The notes under the pieces are model-generated. The model saw nothing but the letters and a program-made list of their open reading frames with translations. It was not told the origin of the DNA and ran no database searches. From Sabulibacter ruber (GTDB lineage Bacteria; Bacteroidota; Bacteroidia; Cytophagales; Hymenobacteraceae), in NCBI RefSeq assembly GCF_017355955.1, contig NZ_JAFFID010000001.1:1426001-1490000 (forward strand): a stretch of 64,000 nucleotides of DNA. Reading direction: 5' to 3'. A program made the translations under genes and the position numbers. Numbering within the stretch: position 1 is the stretch's first letter; each line of letters starts with the position of its first letter. Shown here in pieces: positions 51,801 through 60,427 of the stretch.

Positions 51801-52364
51801 ATGACGTTATTCTACACTATTCTACAACAAGCGAAAGAAGAAGACAAGCCGGTAGCCCTTAGAACCCACGGCAATGACGGCCCTAAAGTGTACCTGGGCT
51901 ATCTGCTGGACTACAACGAAGAAACCATCAGTGTGCGGTCTATGACCGCGCAGGGGTTGCCCAACGGAATCCTGATCCTTAAAACCACTGACCTGTTTGG
52001 GGTTGATATTGATGATATTTTCCTGCGCCGGCTGGAGATCAAAGAAACCAATCTCCGGAAAATCTATACCGACACGCCTGTGCCCGCCCTGTTCCATATT
52101 GGCAACTGCAGCATGGAAGAGATCCTGCAACAGGCCAAAAAGGAACAGCAACTCATTTATCTTTACCTGTACCAGGATTTAGGCCTTTACGGATTTATAA
52201 AAGAAGTATCAGAAACGGAGTTCTTGATTGAGGTCTACAACAGCTATGGTCAGTACGATGGCCTGTCTGTGCACCTGATTGAGAACGTGAAAAACATCAA
52301 CTGGGAAGACGAAGACACTCGCCTTGTGCGCATCATTCTGGATGCCCAGCAATCGGTGAACTAA
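51801..52364 (+). CDS. Uncharacterised protein with two similar Sm-like halves
   Basis: 187 residues, no signal peptide. Two related halves can be aligned by eye. Residues 4-72 run from FYTILQQAKEEDKPVALRTH through VYLGYLLDYNEETISVRSMT to LFGVDIDD. Residues 103-170 run from SMEEILQQAKKEQQLIYLYL through YGFIKEVSETEFLIEVYNSY to NINWEDED. Each half has a helix followed by a five-strand pattern such as in Sm/Hfq-like barrels. No family name is recognised. It is divergent from hutG and convergent with hutI, with a terminator shared with the hutI end. Function unknown; cytoplasmic. Confidence 0.7.
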   Translation: MTLFYTILQQAKEEDKPVALRTHGNDGPKVYLGYLLDYNEETISVRSMTAQGLPNGILILKTTDLFGVDIDDIFLRRLEIKETNLRKIYTDTPVPALFHIGNCSMEEILQQAKKEQQLIYLYLYQDLGLYGFIKEVSETEFLIEVYNSYGQYDGLSVHLIENVKNINWEDEDTRLVRIILDAQQSVN

Positions 52365-52383
52365 GTTTGCCCTGGTATTTGAG

Positions 52384-52426
52384 AGCGGAAAGCTGGTCTG
52401 GGTACTTCTACACCAGCTTTCCGTTT
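52384..52426 (+). terminator. Terminator of the tandem-domain gene, overlapping the hutI end
   Basis: CGGAAAGCTGG (52384-52394) pairs perfectly with CCAGCTTTCCG (52411-52421), followed by TTTTT. The right arm lies inside the last codons of hutI on the other strand. Confidence 0.75.
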
Positions 52427-53655
52427 TTCCAGACCATAGTGGGTTTCAGCTTGCCCTGGAAGTACGGGATTTCCTGGTAATTACTGGTAGGGAAAGCGAT
52501 CATATCTGCCAGCATACCGGCTTCAAGGCTTCCGCGGTCTTCTAATCTGAGGGCATGGGCAGCCCTTGTGGTAACGCCAGCGAAGGTTTCTGCGATGGTC
52601 AGTTTCTGGGCAGCCCCCAATAGACTTGCCTGTACCAGTAAATCGCCCATTGGGGCAGAGCCCGGGTTCCAGTCGGTTGCAATGGCTACGCAGAGGCCCT
52701 GGTCCAGCATCTTACGGGCCGGGGCGAAGGCGATTCCCAGCCCCAGGGAGGCGCCGGGCAGCACCGTGGCCACAACTCCGGCCTCCTTCAGCAACAAGAG
52801 TTCCTGCGGGGTGCTGGCTTCTAGATGATCGGCGCTGAGCGCCTCCACCTGAGCGGCAACCTTGCTACCGCCGGTACTGAACTGATCGGCGTGAACCGTT
52901 ATTTGAAACCCTTGCGCCTTTGCCTCCTGTAGAAACCACAAAGCTTCTTCCTCAGAAAAAGCGGTGTCTTCAATGAAAATATCCACCCGGTAAGCCAGGG
53001 CTTTTTCTTTCACCTGCGGCAAATGCTCCTGTACCACATGCCGGAGGTAAGCGGTATTTTCTGCAAACTCCCGGGGACGGGTATGAGCGGCCAAACAGGT
53101 AGGCACTAAATCCAGGGGATGCTGTTGGTTCACCTGAGAAATGGCCTCCAGCATTTTCAGCTCGTCTGGCACCGTGAGCCCATAGCCACTTTTTACCTCG
53201 CAGGTGGTTACTCCTTCCGCTAAATGCCGGCTGCAGCGCTGGGTAAGCGTTTGCACCAGTTCCTCCGGTGAGGCTGCCCTGGTTTTCCGGACCGTATCCA
53301 GAATGCCCCCACCCTGCCGGGCAATCTCCAGGTAGGTTTTCCCGGCAACCCGCAAGGCATAGTCATTGGACCTGGACCCCGCAAAACAAAGATGGGTATG
53401 GGCATCAATTAAGCCGGGTAGCAAGACCAGCGGCTGATCTATCGGGTGCAACTGATAGGAATGGCTTTCCGCTTCCCGCGCGAGTTGCGCGTAAGGCCCA
53501 ACCCGCACTATTTTGTCTGCCTGTACCAGAACCCCGGCGTGTTCCAGAATTTCTAACTGGTCATCGGTGATCGGTCCGGTTAAGGGCAGGTTCGCCATGG
53601 TAACCACTTGGGCGAATGGGCCAATCAAGGTACAGGTTTCAGGGGGTGCCTCCAT
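52408..53655 (-). CDS. hutI: Imidazolonepropionase
   Basis: 415 residues, amidohydrolase superfamily. Motifs: LPGLIDAHTHLCFAGSRSND (about 77-96, metal-binding HxH), CEVKSGYGLTVPDELKMLEA (substrate region typical of HutI), VHADQFSTGGSKVAAQVEAL and the late metal-binding Asp in ATDWNPGSAP. It hydrolyses 4-imidazolone-5-propanoate to N-formimidoyl-glutamate, the third step of histidine degradation, in the cytoplasm. The N-terminus METPP-like start at 53655 gives the normal family beginning. It lies 222 bp downstream of hutU on the same strand. The region between (53656-53877) shows no gene. Confidence 0.94.
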   Translation of the reverse strand: MEAPPETCTLIGPFAQVVTMANLPLTGPITDDQLEILEHAGVLVQADKIVRVGPYAQLAREAESHSYQLHPIDQPLVLLPGLIDAHTHLCFAGSRSNDYALRVAGKTYLEIARQGGGILDTVRKTRAASPEELVQTLTQRCSRHLAEGVTTCEVKSGYGLTVPDELKMLEAISQVNQQHPLDLVPTCLAAHTRPREFAENTAYLRHVVQEHLPQVKEKALAYRVDIFIEDTAFSEEEALWFLQEAKAQGFQITVHADQFSTGGSKVAAQVEALSADHLEASTPQELLLLKEAGVVATVLPGASLGLGIAFAPARKMLDQGLCVAIATDWNPGSAPMGDLLVQASLLGAAQKLTIAETFAGVTTRAAHALRLEDRGSLEAGMLADMIAFPTSNYQEIPYFQGKLKPTMVWKNGKLV

Positions 53656-53877
53656 GGGAATTCACTTCAGACACGGGAAGCATTCTCCTGAGAGCCTGGT
53701 TCCGTTCTGAAGCACAAGGTGGTTTTAAAGGTGTTTTTTGTAAATAAAGCCGGAAACGCACCTGCTCATGATAACGCATCACGGCCCTGCGAGGTAGTGG
53801 TAATCTGTGCTTTATACCTGTCGCTTTTTCCACTATTTCGGCTTGCGTATAGCAGATGCGTTTCCGAATGTAAGGGT

Positions 53878-55596
53878 TTAGCTGTTCAGGTTGAACTTAT
53901 GGGCATTCTTCTGGGCCGATTCATACCCGGCATCGGCGTGGCGGTAGATGCCCAGGGCCGGGTCATTGTACAGAACCCGGCGCAGGCACCGATCTGCCCT
54001 TTCCGTACCATCGGCCAGGATGACCATGCCGGCATGCTGTGAGTAGCCAATGCCCACACCGCCTCCGTGGTGGAACGACACCCAGGTTGCCCCGCCGCTG
54101 GTATTAGCCATGAGGTTCAGGAGTGGCCAGTCAGAAACGGCATCGGAGCCGTCTTTCATGCCTTCGGTTTCCCTGTAAGGCGAGGCGACGGAGCCACAGT
54201 CCAGGTGATCGCGGCCTATGACAATAGGGCCTTTCACTTTGCCTTCGCGCACCAGTTGGTTAAACAGCAGGCCAGCTTTCTCGCGCTCGTCCATGCCTAG
54301 CCAGCAGATGCGGCTGGGTAACCCCTGGAACGGTACTTTCACCTTGGCTTGCTCCAGCCAGCTGATCATCTGTTTGTTTTTGGGGAACAGTTTCTTCAAT
54401 GCTTCATCGGTCACTCTGATGTCCTCAGGATCACCGGAAAGCGCCACCCACCTAAATGGACCTTTGCCCTCGCAGAACAACGGCCGGATGAACTCGGGCA
54501 CAAACCCCGGGATCTGGAAGGCGTTTTGTTCCCCGCCCTGCAGCGCGAACTCCCGCAGGTTGTTGCCATAGTCAAAGGTGCAGCTGCCCCGGCGTTGCAA
54601 CTCCAGCATATACCCCACGTGGCGGGCCATGCTCTGCAGCGACAGCTCACGGTAATACTCTGGGTTATTCCTGCGCAGATCCAGCGCCTGCGGCAGGCAC
54701 ATGCCGTGGGGTACGTAGCCGTTGATAGGGTCGTGGGCGGAGGTTTGGTCCGTTAAAATATCTGGGGTTATGCCATCCTGCACTAGTTTCTCCAGTACGT
54801 CGCCTATGTTGCCCACCAAACCTATGGAAACAGCTTCGCCTTTGTGTTGGGCGGCCAGCACCAAGCGCATGGCATGGTGGTAATCATAAGTCATGGTATC
54901 AATGTAGCCGCTTTCCTGCCGTTTTTTGATTCTTTCAGGGTCAACGTCTACGCCCAGGAAGGTGGCTCCGGTCATGGTGGCCGCCAGAGGCTGAGCTCCG
55001 CCCATTCCGCCCAGGCCACCGCTCACAATAAGTTTATGGCGCAGATCCCCGTTGAAGTGCTGCCGGGCGCAGGCGGCAAACGTTTCATAGGTGCCCTGCA
55101 GAATTCCCTGGGTGCCAATGTAAATCCAGCTGCCGGCGGTCATCTGGCCGTACATCATCAGGCCGCGTTCTCTCAGCTCATTGAAATGCTGCCAGGTTGC
55201 CCAGTGCGGTACCAGGTTGCTGTTGGCGATGAGCACGCGCGGAGCCTCGGCATGGCTTCTGATTTTGCCCACCGGTTTACCTGACTGGATGAGCAAGCTT
55301 TCATCTTCTTCCAAGGTCAGCAGCAGCTCAATGATTTTGCACGCGTCCTGCGGGGTCCGGGCGGCTTGTCCTATGCCACCATACACAACCAGTCGTTCAG
55401 GGTCTTCGGCTACATCCTGGGAGAGATTGTTCAGAAACATCCGCAGGGCAGCTTCGGCGGGCCAGTTCTTTGCGTGCAATTTTGGTCCTCTGGGCGGAAA
55501 ATACACGGGATGATTTGCATAGGTCTGCAGGAACTCCTCCACCGACATGGCAGAATGGGAAGACAAAGCGGTCAAGGGCATAGTAATGGTTTCCAT
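53878..55596 (-). CDS. hutU: Urocanate hydratase
   Basis: 572 residues, the usual length. NAD-binding glycine-rich segment GGLGGMGGAQPLAATMTGA (about 190-208). Signature strings are VYGGIGQAARTPQDACKII, ATWQHFNELRERGLMMYGQM, and DRTSA-type stretch TDQTSAHDPINGYVPHGM. The C-terminal SGGATWVSFHHGGGVGIGYS is the substrate region. It hydrates urocanate to imidazolone propionate using tightly bound NAD as electrophile. A 15-bp perfect inverted repeat GCCATG-AAG-CATGGC lies about 100 bp upstream (55696-55710). The first enzyme of the pathway, histidine ammonia-lyase, is not in the window. Confidence 0.95.
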   Translation of the reverse strand: METITMPLTALSSHSAMSVEEFLQTYANHPVYFPPRGPKLHAKNWPAEAALRMFLNNLSQDVAEDPERLVVYGGIGQAARTPQDACKIIELLLTLEEDESLLIQSGKPVGKIRSHAEAPRVLIANSNLVPHWATWQHFNELRERGLMMYGQMTAGSWIYIGTQGILQGTYETFAACARQHFNGDLRHKLIVSGGLGGMGGAQPLAATMTGATFLGVDVDPERIKKRQESGYIDTMTYDYHHAMRLVLAAQHKGEAVSIGLVGNIGDVLEKLVQDGITPDILTDQTSAHDPINGYVPHGMCLPQALDLRRNNPEYYRELSLQSMARHVGYMLELQRRGSCTFDYGNNLREFALQGGEQNAFQIPGFVPEFIRPLFCEGKGPFRWVALSGDPEDIRVTDEALKKLFPKNKQMISWLEQAKVKVPFQGLPSRICWLGMDEREKAGLLFNQLVREGKVKGPIVIGRDHLDCGSVASPYRETEGMKDGSDAVSDWPLLNLMANTSGGATWVSFHHGGGVGIGYSQHAGMVILADGTERADRCLRRVLYNDPALGIYRHADAGYESAQKNAHKFNLNS

Positions 55597-55695
55597 AGGA
55601 CTATAGAATTTTGGATTGGAGAAAGCTGAAGCAAGGGCAAGACACAGAATGCCGTACCCCTCATCACCTTACATTAACTTATATTCTGTTTGCTC

Positions 55696-55710
55696 GCCAT
55701 GAAGCATGGC
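55696..55710. promoter_or_regulatory. Short inverted repeat upstream of hutU
   Basis: GCCATGAAGCATGGC, a perfect 6-bp dyad with a 3-bp centre, about 100 bp before the hutU start. It could be a regulator site; nothing else supports it. The remainder of the 55597-55950 gap is AT-rich with no gene. Confidence 0.3.
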
Positions 55711-55950
55711 ATTATGAATATAAATATATACACATTTTTTGGAACATTAGTTAAAAAAGTTGCTTCTACTTCATAACTCCTCCCAGAATAAATATAACCT
55801 TGGGGCTTCTGCCAACTTAAATCCAAACTAGTGCAGCAGTATCGTTTCTGGCCTTGTTTTTCTATAACAGCCAGAAAATGGCGGGCTAATACCCTGCGGC
55901 GGCTTCCGCACGTAAAACTCATCCAGAAAGACTACCTTTGCAGCAGTACT

Positions 55951-56166
55951 ATGGAAGAACAGAAGAATAATCCCTTACACGGAAAAACCCTGGAGATGAT
56001 ATTGGTGTTGCTGGTAGACCATTACGGCTGGGAAGAGCTGGGCGACCGCATCAGAATCAATAGCTTCACCCACAACCCCAGCATTAAGTCCAGCCTTACC
56101 TTTCTGCGGAAAACGCCCTGGGCCCGCAAGAAAGTGGAAGATTTGTACCTGAAGACCTTCGCCTAG
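55951..56166 (+). CDS. VF530-family small DNA-binding protein (DUF2132)
   Basis: 71 residues from the ATG at 55951; the frame is open further upstream to 55831 but that part reads as non-coding ([20 protein letters not shown]). The family pattern is clear over almost the whole length: [20 protein letters not shown], then [20 protein letters not shown] and [22 protein letters not shown]530 proteins are small helical proteins described as double-stranded DNA binders; their cellular role is unknown. It precedes the pseudouridine synthase gene by 64 bp on the same strand. Confidence 0.88.
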   Translation: MEEQKNNPLHGKTLEMILVLLVDHYGWEELGDRIRINSFTHNPSIKSSLTFLRKTPWARKKVEDLYLKTFA

Positions 56167-56230
56167 GCAGGAGTCTTACCAGCAGACACCGGGAAGTTTT
56201 TCCCGAAAACGTACCAGAATCAACATTACT

Positions 56231-57304
56231 ATGTCTACAGACAACAACACCCGGTTAAATAAATACATCTCTGACTCAGGCTTCTGCTCCCGCCGTGAGG
56301 CAGACAGGTACATAGAAGAAGGCAGGGTCACCATCAATGACCGCACGGCCCGCATGGGTGCCACCGTAAAACCCGGCGACCGGGTAGCCGTGGACGGAGA
56401 ACCGGTAAGAGCCAAAAAGCCGACAGACCGGCCCATTTACCTGGCCTTCAACAAGCCCACGGGCATCACCACCACCACAGACCCCAATGACAAAAAGAAC
56501 ATCATTGACTTTATAGGGTTTCCCAAGCGCATTTTCCCGGTGGGCCGCTTAGACAACGCTTCTGAGGGGCTCATCCTGCTCACCAATGATGGCGACATTG
56601 TAAACAAGATCCTGCGCGCCGATAACAACCACGAGAAAGAGTACGTGGTGATGGTAGACAAACCCGTTACCGATGAGTTTGTTACTCGCATGGCCAATGG
56701 TGTGCGCCTGACCGAGGGCCTCACCAAGAAAGCGGTGGTGAAGCAGATTGGCCACAAAGAATTCAGGATTGTCTTAACCCAGGGCCTGAACCGGCAGATC
56801 CGGCGGATGTGCGAAACCTTGGGCTACAAAGTGGAGCGCCTGAAGCGCGTGCGCATCATGAACGTGAAACTAGCCGATTTGCCTACCGGCCACTGGCGCT
56901 ATCTCACGGCAGAAGAGATCAAGACCATCAACCAACTGGTTTCTGAGTCTTCTAAAACCGAGGAAGCCTCTAAAGGCGCAACCAAGGCCGGCAAAGCCGA
57001 AAACCCGGATGCCGACTATGACCTGACGGAAGAGTTTGGCGTAAAGGTCCACCGTGTTGCTAAGCCAAGGGCAGACGAATGGGTGAACCCCAAAGCCAAA
57101 GCGAACAGAAGCCCTAAGGGAGCTTCCGGCGCAGGCAGAGACACGGCGGGCGGAAGAACGTCCAGAGGCGGTGCTTCCAGACCAAGCGGTAAAACTTCAG
57201 GCACCGGCAGACCGGGGGCTGCCCCGGGCGGCAGAAGCTCCAGACCCTCTTCAGACCAAAAGCCCAAAAGAAGCACCGGCACCAGAGGCAGAGGACGTCG
57301 GTAG
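56231..57304 (+). CDS. rluF: RluF-type 23S rRNA pseudouridine synthase with long basic tail
   Basis: 357 residues. The N-terminal S4 RNA-binding domain is at about 5-60 (RLNKYISDSGFCSRREADRY). The catalytic domain of the RsuA/RluB/E/F group follows, with the active-site Asp108 in VGRLDNASEGLILLTNDGD. LTQGLNRQIRRMCETLGYKV is the family's second signature. The DNASEG form and the GVRLTEGLTKKA region favour RluF over RluB. It isomerises a uridine of 23S rRNA to pseudouridine. The last 110 residues are a low-complexity Gly/Ser/Pro/Arg/Lys tail (from about 245), common in Bacteroidota homologues and probably RNA-binding. The exact modified position is inferred. Confidence 0.87.
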   Translation: MSTDNNTRLNKYISDSGFCSRREADRYIEEGRVTINDRTARMGATVKPGDRVAVDGEPVRAKKPTDRPIYLAFNKPTGITTTTDPNDKKNIIDFIGFPKRIFPVGRLDNASEGLILLTNDGDIVNKILRADNNHEKEYVVMVDKPVTDEFVTRMANGVRLTEGLTKKAVVKQIGHKEFRIVLTQGLNRQIRRMCETLGYKVERLKRVRIMNVKLADLPTGHWRYLTAEEIKTINQLVSESSKTEEASKGATKAGKAENPDADYDLTEEFGVKVHRVAKPRADEWVNPKAKANRSPKGASGAGRDTAGGRTSRGGASRPSGKTSGTGRPGAAPGGRSSRPSSDQKPKRSTGTRGRGRR

Positions 57305-57325
57305 AAAAATCTGGGTAGAACCTAC

Positions 57326-57373
57326 AAAAGCGATTTGGGGCTGTTTTCCAGAAAACAGCCCCAAATCGCTTTT
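57326..57373 (+). terminator. 48-bp perfect palindrome after rluF
   Basis: A 23-bp arm, a CA centre and an exact reverse arm with AAAAGCG/CGCTTTT ends and the GGGGCTGTTTTC core. Terminator-like on both strands, 21 bp after the stop. Confidence 0.75.
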
Positions 57374-57510
57374 CTTGCTTTAACAACACATCAGGAAAGC
57401 TCATCTATAGGTCCTGCTCCCGCAATAAGTTAAAGAACCGTTCTTCCGGCGCTTGTTCTATCCACCCCTATCCTCTTTCTTCGTATAGAAATCAAGCTGC
57501 CTTTACCTTT

Positions 57511-58278
57511 ATGATATCTTCTGCCTACGAACAAATTGCCCTGCAGGAACTCCGCGAATGGCAGGCCCAGATGCAGAAAGAACCCTCTCTGATGAACCAT
57601 CTCGCGCGGGGCATGCAGCAGAAGTTGAACAGCTTTATTCCCGAGAAGGTACACCAGGCCATAACGGCCACCATTAAGCAGATGATCAGGGCAGTGCTCT
57701 TCGGGGCCAGGCATACCACAGGCAAACCTGCCACTCATGATACCCTGCAAGAAAAGGAGGCAGCCGTACGGGACCGAATCAACTTTTACAAGACCACTGC
57801 GGCCGCCGAGGGCGGAATCACGGGAGCGGGCGGCATCTTGCTGGGCTTAGCCGATTTCCCCTTGCTCCTGGGTCTCAAACTGAAGATGCTGTTTGACATT
57901 GCCGCTCTGTATGGCTACCCCGTAGACGATTACCGCGAGCGCCTCTACCTCCTGCATATTTTCCAATTGACGTTCAGCAGCCAGCAGCAACGGCGCGAGG
58001 TGTACCTGCAGATGGTGGACTGGGAAACCCAGAAACTCCACCTCCCCGAGGACATTCATCAGTTTGAATGGCGCACGTTCCAGCAAGAGTACCGCGACTA
58101 CATTGACCTGGCTAAAATAGCGCAATTGATTCCGGTCATAGGTGCCCCGGTAGGAGTTGTGGTTAATTACCGGCTGGTGCAGAAACTGGGCACCACCGCC
58201 ATGAACGCCTACCGCATGCGCTGGAAAGAGCAACAACTCCTGGAGCAATCAGCCTCTAAAACCGATAACGGAGCCTAA
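57511..58278 (+). CDS. EcsC-family protein
   Basis: 255 residues. The central part matches the EcsC family: EKEAAVRDRINFYKTTAAAE, GGITGAGGILLGLADFPLLL (about 107-126) and LKMLFDIAALYGYPVDDYRE. YIDLAKIAQLIPVIGAPVGVVVNYRL follows near the C-terminus. Glycine-rich hydrophobic stretches suggest membrane association without a full spanning bundle. EcsC-type proteins take their name from the Bacillus ecs locus but their biochemical role is unknown. The gene stands alone between terminator-like palindromes. No operon partner is evident. Confidence 0.82.
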   Translation: MISSAYEQIALQELREWQAQMQKEPSLMNHLARGMQQKLNSFIPEKVHQAITATIKQMIRAVLFGARHTTGKPATHDTLQEKEAAVRDRINFYKTTAAAEGGITGAGGILLGLADFPLLLGLKLKMLFDIAALYGYPVDDYRERLYLLHIFQLTFSSQQQRREVYLQMVDWETQKLHLPEDIHQFEWRTFQQEYRDYIDLAKIAQLIPVIGAPVGVVVNYRLVQKLGTTAMNAYRMRWKEQQLLEQSASKTDNGA

Positions 58279-58410
58279 GAAGACAAGCCAGGCATCAGGT
58301 TTCTCTCCTGTAAATCAACCTGTCAGATTCAGGCCTCCTTTCTTGAAAACAACCTAAAAACGGCACTTTACCCCTGGTGCGCGCAACTGGTTTATATCCT
58401 ATAATAACAG

Positions 58411-58432
58411 ACCGTAACCATTGATTTACGGT
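58411..58432. promoter_or_regulatory. Small inverted repeat upstream of the M48 protease gene
   Basis: ACCGTAA (58411-58417) and TTACGGT (58426-58432) form a perfect dyad about 80 bp before the gene. It could be an operator; weak. Confidence 0.25.
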
Positions 58433-58514
58433 ACACGTTGCAATGAGCAGACAGGCCGCTTCTTTCTGGCTTGCCTAAGAGAAATACAAGTCTGGCCTTA
58501 ATCTTACTACCACT

Positions 58515-59978
58515 ATGAAAAAACTGTTTCCCAGTAGTCTGGCCATTGCGGCCATACTATTATTCAACTCTTGCGCCACCAACCCCGTGACCGGGAAAAG
58601 AGATATCAGCCTGGTTTCTGAAGACCAGGAGATTGCGATGGGTGCCCAGGCCGATCCGGGCATTGTAGCCCAGTACGGGTTGGTCCAGAACCCCACCTTG
58701 CAGCGGTTCATCCAGGAGAAAGGCCAGCAGATGGCCGCCATCTCGCACCGCCCTAACCTGAAGTACGAATTCAAGATTGTGGACTCTCCCATTCTGAACG
58801 CCTTTGCCGTACCTGGCGGCTACGTGTATTTCACCCGGGGCATCATGGCACACTTCAACTCAGAGGCGCAGTTTGCCGGAGTGCTGGGCCACGAGATCGG
58901 GCACATTACTGCCCGGCACTCGGCGCAGCAGCAGAGCAAGGCCATCTTAACGCAAGGCTTACTCATTGGCGGCATGATTGCCTCGCCTACCCTGGCGCAG
59001 TACGGCGATGTGCTTTCCCAAGGGGCCGGGCTCCTCTTCTTGAAATTCGGTAGAGATGATGAGCGCCAGTCTGATGAACTTGGCGTGGAGTATTCCACTA
59101 AAATAGGGTACGATGCCAGCCACATGGCCGATTTCTTCCAGACCCTGCAACGGCAATCCAAACAGGCTGGTCAGGGCGAGATACCCGAGTGGCAATCTAC
59201 GCACCCTAACCCTGCCAACCGCTATTCTACCGTGCACCAGCTGGCCGCCCACTGGAAACAGCAAACCAACGCCACCAACCTCAAGGAAGGCCGCGACAGC
59301 TACCTGCGCATGATTGACGGGCTCATCTATGGCGAAGATCCCAAACAGGGCTTTGTGGAGAACAGCATTTTCTACCACCCTGATCTGAAGTTCCAGTTTC
59401 CAATTCCAACGGGCTGGCAATTCCAGAACTCTCCGCAACAGGTACAGATGGCTCCCAAAGACGGAAAAGCATTGATGTTCCTGCGGCTGGCCCAGGGCAA
59501 CTCCCTGGAGGCTGCGGCCCAGAAAATGCTCACCGATAACCAACTGCAAGCCGTTGAATCAAAACAGGTAACCGTAAACGGTTTGCCTGCCCTGGCCGTT
59601 ATTTCCCAGCAGGCCGCCCAACAGCAACAGCAAACCCAGCAGCAGGCAGAACCCATTCAGGCCCTGAGCTACTTTATCCAATACGGCGGGAATATCTACA
59701 ACATCACGGGGGTGACTACGGCCTCCGCTTTTAATACGTACTTCCCGGCATTTAGCGCTACTGCCCAGAATTTCAGACAACTCACCGATCAGGAGAAGAT
59801 CAACCGCAAACCCGAGGTAGTGCGCATCAAAACTGTCCGGAACCCCGGAACCTTGTCGCAGGTACTTCAATCGTTCAATGTGCCTAGCAAACGCTTCGAG
59901 GAAATGGCTATCCTGAACGGCATGCAGTTGAATGAGCGAATTGCCGCCAATACCTTGATCAAAGTGGTGGAGAAATAA
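58515..59978 (+). CDS. M48-family metalloprotease lipoprotein with LysM-like tail
   Basis: 487 residues. Lipoprotein signal with Cys20 (LLFNSCATNP), so periplasmic and membrane-anchored. The peptidase motif is GVLGHEIGHITARHS with HEIGH at 126-130; the third zinc ligand is probably the Glu of RQSDELGVEYSTKIGYDASH. Around residues 285-420 lies a domain with FQFPIPTGWQFQNSPQQVQM and a Gln-rich linker (QQAAQQQQQTQQQAE). The C-terminal 50 residues (TLSQVLQSFNVPSKRFEEMA ... NTLIKVVEK) look like a LysM peptidoglycan-binding repeat. It resembles BepA/YfgC-like periplasmic proteases that handle misfolded outer-membrane proteins; the exact role is inferred. Confidence 0.88.
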   Translation: MKKLFPSSLAIAAILLFNSCATNPVTGKRDISLVSEDQEIAMGAQADPGIVAQYGLVQNPTLQRFIQEKGQQMAAISHRPNLKYEFKIVDSPILNAFAVPGGYVYFTRGIMAHFNSEAQFAGVLGHEIGHITARHSAQQQSKAILTQGLLIGGMIASPTLAQYGDVLSQGAGLLFLKFGRDDERQSDELGVEYSTKIGYDASHMADFFQTLQRQSKQAGQGEIPEWQSTHPNPANRYSTVHQLAAHWKQQTNATNLKEGRDSYLRMIDGLIYGEDPKQGFVENSIFYHPDLKFQFPIPTGWQFQNSPQQVQMAPKDGKALMFLRLAQGNSLEAAAQKMLTDNQLQAVESKQVTVNGLPALAVISQQAAQQQQQTQQQAEPIQALSYFIQYGGNIYNITGVTTASAFNTYFPAFSATAQNFRQLTDQEKINRKPEVVRIKTVRNPGTLSQVLQSFNVPSKRFEEMAILNGMQLNERIAANTLIKVVEK

Positions 59979-60004
59979 CTGATTGCGTGTTTATGAGTTA
60001 AAAC

Positions 60005-60042
60005 GAGAAGGCCGCTCCAGATAGGAGCGGCCTCTCCTTTTT
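60005..60042 (+). terminator. Intrinsic terminator after the M48 protease
   Basis: AGGCCGCTCC pairs with GGAGCGGCCT around AGATA and is followed by CTCCTTTTT. Confidence 0.75.
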
Positions 60043-60089
60043 AGTGGAATCACTTCTGATAAGACAGGCTCCTGATAAGACAGACTCCG

Positions 60090-60125
60090 TTTTAGAACTG
60101 TTTTTCAGAGAACAACTCCAAAACA
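60090..60125. repeat. Imperfect member of the GTTTT palindrome family
   Basis: GTTTTAGAACTG ... CAACTCCAAAAC around a TTTTCAGAGAA centre, a degenerate form of the long palindromes at 14725 and 57326. Confidence 0.35.
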
Positions 60126-60140
60126 GAAACCATAATGATT

Positions 60141-60421
60141 CATTCGCTGGCGCGAGCCTCCGGCTCGTGTCCGCACGCATTCCAAATAAAATCACATTGC
60201 ACCACCCATCTGCCATCCTGAAAGGATCTTGGTTACGAACTTGAAAGGCAGATAGAGAAATATCATTACAGTTCGCCCACAAGATCTTTCCAAGATGACA
60301 GTTGGGTGGAGGAAAACCTTATATACTTATACAATTAAAACGAAGAGCCTAACTTCCAGGAAGCTAGAAAGACGATCAGCAATACGTGCGGACACGAGCC
60401 GGAGGCTCGCGCCAGCGAATG
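60141..60421. repeat. Nested repeat cluster: REP-like pair enclosing a MITE-like element
   Basis: A 37-bp sequence at 60141-60177 is repeated perfectly in inverse at 60385-60421. Each copy contains the hairpin GAGCC-TCC-GGCTC flanked by TGGCGC and GTGTC. Between them, CCACCCATCTGCCATCCTGA (60202-60221, running on to 60231) pairs with an inverse copy at 60280-60309, a full copy of the MITE-like family of 26394. No gene is present in 59979-60569. Confidence 0.6.
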
Positions 60422-60427
60422 AAACCA

